Shown here: in pieces, positions 1-4,936 of the stretch | Layout: each line of letters begins with the position of its first letter | How positions within the stretch are numbered: position 1 is the first letter of the stretch | IMG/VR virus record: IMGVR_UViG_3300031787_000851 | Location: 1-23,586 of that record | Source of the DNA: a virus | Reading direction: 5' to 3' (one strand) | Length of the DNA stretch: 23,586 nt | Made by a program: the position numbers and the translations under genes | The notes under the pieces: generated by a model | What the model was told of the DNA's origin: nothing | The model's database searches: none | The model's input: the letters and a program-made list of their open reading frames with translations, nothing else

Positions 1-26
1 GCGCGTATATCCTGGTCGCCAGTCAG

Positions 27-269
27 CTAGGCTTCCAGAGGGGCGGGTGACATCCCCACAGTTTCTGCCGGTTTAGGCGCTGGCAAGGCGCTTTGCGGGG
101 CTAGATTTTGCCGCGAATGTCGGCGCGCATCTGTCCACCAAGGCAGCTTTTTCGCTAGTCCCCGGCCAAAGCGCCAATTCGCGTAACCGTTCTTGAAATG
201 GACACGGATTCCGGGTATTGGAATCTCGGGAGCGTCGCTTGGGACTAGCAGGCGGCGTTCCCAACCCGT
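27..269 (-). pseudogene. Leftward 80-residue frame lacking a standard start; small gene remnant or frameshifted gene
   Basis: I do not recognise this protein. The frame is open for 80 residues and ends in TAG. It has a believable composition: a basic, Trp-containing middle (residues about 25-50, with NWRF near 31 and PWW near 43), then a Pro/Ala-rich tail ending SPAPLEA. A TAA lies directly upstream, and no ATG, GTG or TTG occurs near the front. An ATG at 274-276 sits one frame away, so a single-base shift between about 255 and 270 would give it a start. The competing 70-residue frame (285-73) is Arg/Ser/Pro-rich and looks like a shadow. Third-position GC is similar in both frames, so composition does not decide. 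Two LexA-type boxes lie directly upstream. It could be a decayed gene, a gene with an unusual start, or non-coding. Confidence 0.35.
154..249. repeat. Long inverted repeat enclosing a second stem
   Basis: The 9-bp arm GCTAGTCCC at 154-162 is perfectly complementary to GGGACTAGC at 241-249. Just inside, AAGCG (about 169-173) can pair with CGCTT (236-240). Within the loop, GATTCC (207-212) pairs with GGAATC (220-225) across seven bases. Together these could form a branched RNA of about 96 nt or a DNA cruciform. No U-tract follows on either strand, so it is not an intrinsic terminator. It lies inside the 27-269 frame, so the stems may be coincidental. Confidence 0.35.
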
Positions 270-278
270 TTAGCATAT

Positions 279-293
279 GTTCCACGTATGTTC
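279..293 (+). promoter_or_regulatory. LexA-type SOS box GTTC-N7-GTTC
   Basis: The sequence reads GTTC at 279-282, seven bases, then GTTC at 290-293. This direct repeat is the established LexA recognition pattern of Alphaproteobacteria. It lies just upstream of the leftward frame ending at 27. A second copy on the other strand lies 27 bp away at 321-335. LexA binding here is inferred. Confidence 0.6.
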
Positions 294-320
294 TACGCGG
301 TAATTCCGATTGAATTGGCG

Positions 321-335
321 GAACTAATCGTGAAC
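321..335 (-). promoter_or_regulatory. Second LexA-type SOS box, opposite strand
   Basis: The plus strand reads GAAC at 321-324, seven bases, then GAAC at 332-335, so the minus strand carries GTTC-N7-GTTC. It lies between the stop of the two-TM lysis gene (341) and the first box (279-293). Two exact matches within 57 bp of non-coding DNA are unlikely by chance. The pair may repress a promoter firing leftward out of the window. Confidence 0.6.
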
Positions 336-336
336 A

Positions 337-348
337 GCGATTAATCGC
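337..348. promoter_or_regulatory. Perfect 12-bp palindrome beside the SOS box
   Basis: GCGATTAATCGC is exactly self-complementary. It begins one base after the second LexA-type box and covers the stop codon of the two-TM lysis gene (TAA at 341-343). It could be a dimeric repressor operator or a short 3'-end hairpin. No U-tract follows in the leftward direction, so it is not a terminator. Its function is unknown. Confidence 0.4.
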
Positions 349-604
349 CCCGGTCGTCGATCTTCGCCCCGTCCTTGCTTACGTCGATCTGGAGCCTGCG
401 CCCCATTGCCCAGCCCATTGCGGTCATCCCGACAAGGATTTGAACGTGGGCGGCAATAGCCAGCCAGAACGACAGCTTGGTATCACCGCTAACGAGGTAA
501 ACCCCGGCGGCGGCAAACAGCGTCATGACAACGCAGCCGCCTAGGATGGCAAAGAACGCGAAGGCCCTGCGCCCGTCATGTGTATCAACAGGTGGGAGTT
601 TCAT
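341..604 (-). CDS. Small two-TM membrane protein, holin candidate
   Basis: This 87-residue protein has two clear hydrophobic segments, at about residues 13-38 and 44-67. A short polar turn (SGDTK) separates them, and a charged tail ends in DDRGD. That layout fits a class II-type holin, which would make membrane lesions and release the cytoplasmic lysozyme encoded two genes upstream. Its ATG overlaps the stop of the previous gene by 4 bases (ATGA), and GGAGG lies about 7 bases before the start. It is the last lysis-region gene before the SOS boxes. Family membership cannot be shown by eye; holins are too diverse. Alternatives are another small phage membrane protein or an antiholin. Confidence 0.7.
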   Translation of the reverse strand: MKLPPVDTHDGRRAFAFFAILGGCVVMTLFAAAGVYLVSGDTKLSFWLAIAAHVQILVGMTAMGWAMGRRLQIDVSKDGAKIDDRGD

Positions 605-843
605 TCCGCGCCCTCCGCAATCTGCTGGCCTAGGAACTGCTGGGCAAGCTGTAGCAAGCCAAGGCTCCCCAGCGCGTCAATATGGCCTAGAACGCCCGTG
701 TAGAAGCTGCCCCCGCCCTGCATCGCATAGACCAGCGCGTCGGCTTCGTATTCGCCTTCCTCTATGCCGTCCGCCAGCTTGCGGAGCATTTCGGGAATGT
801 TGTTAAGGTTGTTTACCGGAAGGGGGACAACGTTAAGGGTCAT
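601..843 (-). CDS. Small conserved-looking phage protein of unknown function
   Basis: I chose the ATG at 843 because GGAAG lies about 8 bases upstream. The ATG at 879 lies within the lysozyme gene. The resulting 80 residues begin MTLNVVPLPVNN. They contain an acidic helix (LADGIEEGEYEADALVYAM, about 23-41) and a Gly-rich turn (GGGS), and end in a Leu/Gln-rich helix (about 58-75). There is no membrane segment or signal peptide. The gene starts just after the lysozyme stop and overlaps the next gene by 4 bases. Position suggests a role in or near lysis, but no domain is recognisable. The function is unknown. Confidence 0.7.
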   Translation of the reverse strand: MTLNVVPLPVNNLNNIPEMLRKLADGIEEGEYEADALVYAMQGGGSFYTGVLGHIDALGSLGLLQLAQQFLGQQIAEGAE

Positions 844-844
844 G

Positions 845-1282
845 TCAGGGCTTCCGGTAAAGAGCGGCCTCGGCTTCACGGCGGCGGACTAGTCCCGGCA
901 GCACCTTGCCCCCGCCCTTGTTCCACCGGGCGAATTGACCGGCAGCGCCTTCGTAATTGCCTTCAAGGTGCATCCGGCGCAGCGTCGAGCCTTTCAGCGC
1001 CGTTTCGCCCACGTTGAAGCAGAACGACACTAGCGCGCTGTATTGGTTATCCGTGGCTGGGGCACATTCCTTGGCAACGTAATCCTCAAACCGGCGTAGA
1101 TCGGAACGCAGCAGTTCTTCGGCCTGGTCCTTCGTAATGGTCATGCCGGGCTTAACGTGCGGGCCGGTTGAACCGTAACCGATGGTCCAGACTTTTGCGG
1201 GGCAGAGGTATGAGGTCAGCTTGCAACCTTCGAATGCTTTGACCAGTTCTAGGCCGTCCTTATTGATTGCGCGGCGGGTCAT
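845..1282 (-). CDS. Endolysin, GH24 (T4-type) lysozyme
   Basis: This enzyme hydrolyses the beta-1,4 bond between MurNAc and GlcNAc in peptidoglycan at lysis. I chose the ATG at 1282 because GGAGG lies 7 bases upstream; the ATG at 1297 would place the Shine-Dalgarno inside the gene. The 145-residue product has the GH24 signature Glu-x8-(Asp/Cys)-x5-Thr: E18 in KAFEG, C27 and T33 in VWTIGYG. The Cys form of the second residue is known in phage members. The C-terminal lobe contains ALVSFCFNVG and the conserved LPGLVRRREAE. There is no signal peptide or signal-anchor, so release should depend on a holin. The length is typical for a single-domain phage lysozyme. Confidence 0.93.
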   Translation of the reverse strand: MTRRAINKDGLELVKAFEGCKLTSYLCPAKVWTIGYGSTGPHVKPGMTITKDQAEELLRSDLRRFEDYVAKECAPATDNQYSALVSFCFNVGETALKGSTLRRMHLEGNYEGAAGQFARWNKGGGKVLPGLVRRREAEAALYRKP

Positions 1283-1464
1283 AGGGCTTGCCTCCATGTT
1301 GTTGGGATGGTATGGAAATGCGACCGCCCTTCGAGGGCTTGGCCGAACAAGTTTGCACTGCGCAGACCGGTGACGCGGATGTGAAAGCCATCCGATTGCA
1401 GTGCAGAGCCGGTTGCAAACGGCGCTGGCGGTGGAAGCCCGCTAAACCCGACCGCTAAGGGCAA
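1279..1464 (-). CDS. Possible 61-residue coupled reading frame before the lysozyme
   Basis: This frame fills the space between the 63-residue gene ending at 1442 and the lysozyme. Its TGA overlaps the lysozyme ATG by 4 bases (ATGA), the coupling pattern used throughout this operon. The best start is a TTG at 1464, which lacks a convincing Shine-Dalgarno and lies 23 bases inside the preceding gene. The product is Pro/Gly-rich at the front, then SDGFHIRVTGLRSANLFG, and ends in a basic stretch. No domain is recognised. If it is not a gene, 1298-1441 is a short leader for the lysozyme. Confidence 0.35.
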   Translation of the reverse strand: MPLAVGFSGLPPPAPFATGSALQSDGFHIRVTGLRSANLFGQALEGRSHFHTIPTTWRQAL

Positions 1465-1633
1465 TCACCGTATCCACCAGCCCCCCGCATACGTCCTTGA
1501 CGCTCTCCCCGTTACGGATGCGCTTGGCAGCTAGGGTAAGGATACGGGCGGCAGCTTCACCGGATTGCGTGGCCTGATAGTCCGCAGGCTCGGCAGCGTG
1601 AACGCGATCCATAGGCGTTCCAAAGGGCGTCAT
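1442..1633 (-). CDS. 63-residue protein of unknown function
   Basis: The ATG at 1633 overlaps the stop of the preceding 41-residue gene (ATGA). It is preceded by two GGAGG-like elements, so initiation looks strong. The 63-residue product is mostly helical: an Ala-rich stretch (GEAAARILTLAAKRI, about 25-39), then a second helix (VKDVCGGLVDTVIALSG). It has no membrane segment, catalytic motif or zinc site. It lies between the exonuclease-like gene and the lysozyme, so it is co-transcribed with the lysis genes. The function cannot be told from the sequence. Confidence 0.7.
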   Translation of the reverse strand: MTPFGTPMDRVHAAEPADYQATQSGEAAARILTLAAKRIRNGESVKDVCGGLVDTVIALSGRV

Positions 1634-1755
1634 TCGACCTCCTCCGTATCGTCCACCACAATCAGCGGAACGGGCGGATAGTATGCCGCGACAACTTCCG
1701 CGCTCTCGGCTTCCTTGCCGAGAAAATGGTAAGGTAGCTTAAACAGGTTTTGCAT
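1630..1755 (-). CDS. 41-residue acidic protein of unknown function
   Basis: This short gene starts at the ATG at 1755, inside the last codons of the exonuclease gene in another frame, with GGAG about 8 bases upstream. The 41-residue product reads MQNLFKLPYHFLGKEAE at the front, then a hydrophobic VPLIVV stretch, and ends DDTEEVE. The same frame stays open to 1929, but that part overlaps the exonuclease and has shadow-like composition, so I use the internal ATG. Its stop overlaps the next start (ATGA), supporting real, coupled translation. The function is unknown. Confidence 0.6.
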   Translation of the reverse strand: MQNLFKLPYHFLGKEAESAEVVAAYYPPVPLIVVDDTEEVE

Positions 1756-2461
1756 TGCCCATGCTCCATGATCCGCACGACTGGCACTGATACCGCTGCC
1801 GGACGCTGGCCTTGGTCCGGTAGAAACCCCGCGCCTGTGTCCGCGTCGATCCGCAAGACGGGCAATCGCGCGGCTGTATATCCAGCCCCATGAACGGGTG
1901 GCTGTGAATATAAGGCCGCACCCGATCATAGACCGCTTCGGTCAAGCGAACGTCCCCGGCGCAATACTTAGCCATGCGCTTCTGTGCGGCTTCGTCCCCG
2001 TCCATGACCTTAAGCCACAGTTCCAGGCCTTCATGCTTGACCTTGCCGCCTAGCCCTAACAGCGGGGCGATGTAGTCCAGTTTATTCGATATGAAGCCGA
2101 GACGCCTAACCGACTTGTAAATGTCGATCTGCGTCACCTGCGGGGCGGGCGGCATACCAGCTAGGAGAAACTCGCCCTGTAGCTTGGGAAGGTCGAACGC
2201 GGCACCGTTATAGGTTGCCACCCCGTCCGCTTCACAGAGCGCGTCATGGGTGGCCTGTAGCATTGCATCCCGGCCATGTTCCCAAACGCTGTAGACCGGC
2301 GCTTTCCGTTCGCCGTGCCATTTAAGCCCGACACAGATAACGCCGCCGTCTTTCAGGATTTGCTTATGGCCGATATGCTGGTCGCGTATCCCGAAGGACG
2401 CGACAATGGCAGGCTTGGTTTCTATATCTAGAAACAAGACCCTTGGCTTGGGTGCTGCAAT
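1739..2461 (-). CDS. DEDD-type (RNase H-like) 3'-5' exonuclease with C-terminal zinc ribbon
   Basis: This protein has the three exonuclease motifs of the DnaQ/RNase H-like superfamily. Numbering from the TTG at 2437: Exo I LDIET gives D4 and E6; Exo II YNGAAFD gives D82; Exo III YCAGD gives Y158 and D162 (the Tyr-x3-Asp, DEDDy form). After residue 185 comes a four-Cys zinc ribbon (C192, C195, C218, C221). It should be a metal-dependent 3'-5' nuclease on DNA or RNA. The start is uncertain: no ATG exists. The TTG would cut into the first beta strand, while the ATT at 2461, with AGGTG about 5 bases upstream, restores it (PRVLFLDIET). I use ATT (240 residues). Its place among lysis genes is unexpected. 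Confidence 0.85.
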   Translation of the reverse strand: MAAPKPRVLFLDIETKPAIVASFGIRDQHIGHKQILKDGGVICVGLKWHGERKAPVYSVWEHGRDAMLQATHDALCEADGVATYNGAAFDLPKLQGEFLLAGMPPAPQVTQIDIYKSVRRLGFISNKLDYIAPLLGLGGKVKHEGLELWLKVMDGDEAAQKRMAKYCAGDVRLTEAVYDRVRPYIHSHPFMGLDIQPRDCPSCGSTRTQARGFYRTKASVRQRYQCQSCGSWSMGNAKPV

Positions 2462-2471
2462 AAGTCACCTG

Positions 2472-2714
2472 TCAGCTTGAGAGGTATTTAATCAGGCCCG
2501 CCACGGCGGCGGAAACCACCCCGGCAACCGTTACGATCACCTTCCACGCGCCCCGGCGTTCGGTTTCAGCAGCCTTTAGCGCCTCAACGTCCCGCTTGAT
2601 CTCGCGCAACTCGTTCTTGATCTCCTGGAACCCTTGCGACACAACTTTCTCCAAGGACTCCAAGCCCGCCTCCATGCGGCCAAAATCGCGGTGCAGGTCT
2701 TCGTGGTTGGTCAT
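2472..2714 (-). CDS. Coiled-coil plus one-TM protein, XhlA-like lysis accessory candidate
   Basis: This 80-residue protein has a long charged coiled coil (about 12-53, with heptad-like Leu/Ile spacing around LEKVVSQGFQEIKNEL). One membrane segment follows (about 57-78, WKVIVTVAGVVSAAVAGLI). That is the shape of XhlA/haemolysin-like phage proteins, which in Bacillus PBSX work with a holin in lysis. Its ATG overlaps the tailspike stop by one base (TAATG). The shape is common, so an alternative role such as a superinfection or membrane-anchoring protein is possible. I would call it lysis-associated mainly from topology and position. Confidence 0.7.
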   Translation of the reverse strand: MTNHEDLHRDFGRMEAGLESLEKVVSQGFQEIKNELREIKRDVEALKAAETERRGAWKVIVTVAGVVSAAVAGLIKYLSS

Positions 2715-4651
2715 TACGCCAGTTCCACCAGTTCAACGGTGAACAGGGACGTCGAGCGGTTGACGTTCAAAGCCCCGCCGCTGTTCTGCGTGGCTTCAAG
2801 GCGCACCGTGTCATTCAAGGCAAGGCTGACCAGAATGTCGCCTGCGACCGTAGTAACCTCGCCGTTGACTGCGGATGTAGCAAAGATGCTGCCCGCGAAG
2901 GTGCCGCCGTTCTTCAGCAGGTTAATCTTGCGATAGCCGGTCGCGTTGCTGGCAAAGGTTACTGCGAACGAAATACGATAAAGGCCCGCAATCTTTGCGG
3001 TTACAGCAGCAGCAGCAGCCGCATGGGCAGCGGGGCCGTCGATCTGTTCCGTTCCCCAAGTTAGGTCAGTTGGCGTTGCGTCTGGGATCGACTGGTTGCT
3101 GTTATCGCTAAGCTGGGTGCGCCAAGGGGTAAAGCCAACAGTCGGCGCGGTCACATGGCCCAGTGAACGGCAGTTGTGCAGTTCATTCAATAACAGGCTG
3201 GAGCCGTCATAGGTGCCATCATAGCGGTAGCCGTAGACCAGAAACCCGCCACCCGTATTGTCGATGGCGTCACAGTTGCTAAAACGAATGCCGCGCGGCC
3301 AGCCAATCGAAGCGGCCTGTTCGGCGATATAAAAGCCATAGTTCGAGGCTTGGTGTTCGCCGGTCGCGTCGATGGCCTTGCAGCCCGTTACCGTGATGCG
3401 CTGGGTGTTTTTGGTGGTGTCTGCAGGTGCGCTTGAACTACCGGAGAACGCAAAGCCCGCCAGCCCGAAGTTGCGCGCCACACAGCCAGACACCGCAATG
3501 TCGCGCGCCACGTTGGCGAACTTGAAGCCATAGGTGCGAACGCTGTTTGCCTGATTGCCCGTAACCGACAGGCCGACATTGCCGTTGGTATTTGTTACCG
3601 CATCATAGGCACCGGAAAAGTCGAAAGCCTGGTCAACATCCGTCACCACGTTTCCGGTTATCGCGCTGTCCCGCAGTTCAAAGAACAGCATCCCGCGCGA
3701 GTAACGGCGGGTCGAAACCCCGGCAAGCCGCGCCCGCAGGTTGCGAACCACATTGCCCGAAATGACCATGTTGGTGGACTGGCTAACGTCAATGCCGTTC
3801 TGGCAATCATTGCTGATCGTGCCGTCAACAATCCGATCATAGACAACGTTTTCTGAGATAACGCCATAGCGGCAAGAGCGGACATAAATGCCGGTCCCGT
3901 TACCGTGGCCGGTGGCCTTGCAGCGGGTGATCGAAACGCGGTCATTAAAGGTAACATTCGGGCTGGCGCTGGTGACTTTCAGGCCCGCGCGGCTGCTATC
4001 GTCAACCGAGCCGGTGCTTTCCACCGTCCCCATGTTGAAGGTGACATTATCAATCGACCAGTCCGAGAGGTTGGCAATGTAAAGCAACGCCTGCTGCACA
4101 GCCATTGCCGCTGTGCTGGACCATTTCAGGGTGCAGTTGGACAACCCCTTGAAAGAGGATGGAGCCAACTGCGAACTGATTGCATAGGTGCGCCCGTTGC
4201 CGTCCACGGGCCGACCGGATTGCAGGGCGTTAAGCAGGGCGGTGTAATCATCAGTCACTCCATCCCCAACCGCGCCGAAGTCCTCCGGCGAAACAGCGTC
4301 CCGCAGCTTGCCTTGCACCGTGCGGGCGGTTGCCCCGGTGCCGGATTGCGTAAAAGTGACAGTGCCGGAATCGACCGCGCTGGCAACCGGGTCATGGTCA
4401 TAAACCGTGGTTGCGCCCGTGCTGTTCTTCAGGACCGCGCGATAGGTGACTTCCGGGTCAAGATAGATCGCTGGGAACAGCCCCGCGCTGTCAGCTTCGA
4501 CCGGGTTGGAAAGCGGCGTTACAAGGTCGCTGCCTTCGTAAACGTCAACCGGCGTCGTGGTGCCGGTCTGGTAGAAGTAAAGCTTGGCTCCGGACAGCGG
4601 GTTGTTGTCGCTATCGGTCGCCCGCGCGGGGTTCGTGAACAATTCGGCCAT
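2714..4651 (-). CDS. Tailspike with N-terminal adaptor, pectate-lyase-type beta helix and C-terminal jelly-roll-like domain
   Basis: This is the probable receptor-binding spike, 645 residues. Residues 1-90 form an adaptor seen in many phage spikes, with NPLSGAKLYFYQTGTTTP near 17-34 and GLFPAIYLDPEVTYRAVL near 57-74. Residues 121-135 (SPEDFGAVGDGVTDD) are the hallmark start of the pectate lyase 3 superfamily. Then Asn/Gly/Val-rich beta-helix coils run to about 500 (repeated ITGN, ISGN, VTGN turns). Residues about 530-645 resemble a C1q/TNF-like trimerisation domain. It should bind, and perhaps cut, a surface polysaccharide; catalytic residues cannot be assigned by eye. The gene follows a strong terminator, so its expression may be set separately from the ejection genes. 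Confidence 0.92.
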   Translation of the reverse strand: MAELFTNPARATDSDNNPLSGAKLYFYQTGTTTPVDVYEGSDLVTPLSNPVEADSAGLFPAIYLDPEVTYRAVLKNSTGATTVYDHDPVASAVDSGTVTFTQSGTGATARTVQGKLRDAVSPEDFGAVGDGVTDDYTALLNALQSGRPVDGNGRTYAISSQLAPSSFKGLSNCTLKWSSTAAMAVQQALLYIANLSDWSIDNVTFNMGTVESTGSVDDSSRAGLKVTSASPNVTFNDRVSITRCKATGHGNGTGIYVRSCRYGVISENVVYDRIVDGTISNDCQNGIDVSQSTNMVISGNVVRNLRARLAGVSTRRYSRGMLFFELRDSAITGNVVTDVDQAFDFSGAYDAVTNTNGNVGLSVTGNQANSVRTYGFKFANVARDIAVSGCVARNFGLAGFAFSGSSSAPADTTKNTQRITVTGCKAIDATGEHQASNYGFYIAEQAASIGWPRGIRFSNCDAIDNTGGGFLVYGYRYDGTYDGSSLLLNELHNCRSLGHVTAPTVGFTPWRTQLSDNSNQSIPDATPTDLTWGTEQIDGPAAHAAAAAAVTAKIAGLYRISFAVTFASNATGYRKINLLKNGGTFAGSIFATSAVNGEVTTVAGDILVSLALNDTVRLEATQNSGGALNVNRSTSLFTVELVELA

Positions 4652-4666
4652 GTGTGGTTTTCCAAC

Positions 4667-4693
4667 AAAAAGGGCCGGGGTTTCCCCCAGCCC
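4667..4693 (-). terminator. Intrinsic terminator between ejection gene and tailspike
   Basis: Read leftward, a 9-bp stem (GGGCTGGGG with CCCCGGCCC, one G-U pair) closes on a GAAA tetraloop and is followed by five T residues (4667-4671). It lies between the 809-residue ejection gene (ends 4776) and the tailspike start (4651). Tailspike and lysis genes would then need read-through, antitermination or their own promoter; I see no convincing promoter in the 15 bases left before the tailspike start. Confidence 0.85.
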
Positions 4694-4714
4694 TGAGCTG
4701 TGTTATTGTGCGGT

Positions 4715-4936
4715 ATGAGCAGTATTTTTTGGGCCGCCTTTGCTAAGGCGATTATCCTTGCACTGATTGTCGGCGTTACTGGGAAGGAGTTGTTCCCGGC
4801 AAAGACGCCGCCCCGGTGGCTGCGCCGATTTTACCAAGCAATTGCTGGAGCCTTGGATCGGCTAGCCGCTGGCTTCCGCGTCCTGGCTTCGTCAAAACCC
4901 GCTGACCAGCCTTCGAGTAAGCCCCCAGCAGAATAG
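4715..4936 (+). CDS. Candidate plus-strand small membrane protein
   Basis: This is the only plausible gene on the plus strand. From the ATG at 4715 it encodes 73 residues: one strong membrane segment (about 3-25, WAAFAKAIILALIVGV), a basic amphipathic stretch (WLRRFYQAIAGALDRLAAGF), and a Ser/Pro-rich tail. The first 61 bases lie in otherwise empty DNA. The rest is antisense to the end of the 809-residue ejection gene. No clear Shine-Dalgarno or promoter is visible; a GTG at 4700 would add five residues. It could be a small holin-like or anchoring protein, or a chance frame. Confidence 0.35.
   Translation: MSSIFWAAFAKAIILALIVGVTGKELFPAKTPPRWLRRFYQAIAGALDRLAAGFRVLASSKPADQPSSKPPAE

Noticed and set aside
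200-230. tRNA-like T-arm or tRNA fragment at GATTCC...GGAATC
   Set aside because: The loop is not TTCGA-like and no cloverleaf or CCA end can be drawn around it.
73-285. 70-residue minus-strand frame at the left edge
   Set aside because: The composition is Arg/Ser/Pro-rich and shadow-like. The overlapping frame ending at 27 looks more like protein, though it has no normal start.
1283-1297. Longer lysozyme start (ATG at 1297)
   Set aside because: The GGAGG element would lie inside the gene; the ATG at 1282 has it at the proper distance and gives the usual N-terminus.
1756-1929. N-terminal extension of the 41-residue gene
   Set aside because: The extension overlaps the exonuclease gene in another frame and has shadow composition; the ATG at 1755 has a good Shine-Dalgarno.
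4735-4750. 6-bp stem (CGCCTT/AAGGCG) near the ejection gene end
   Set aside because: No U-tract follows in the leftward direction, and it lies within the candidate plus-strand frame; likely incidental.
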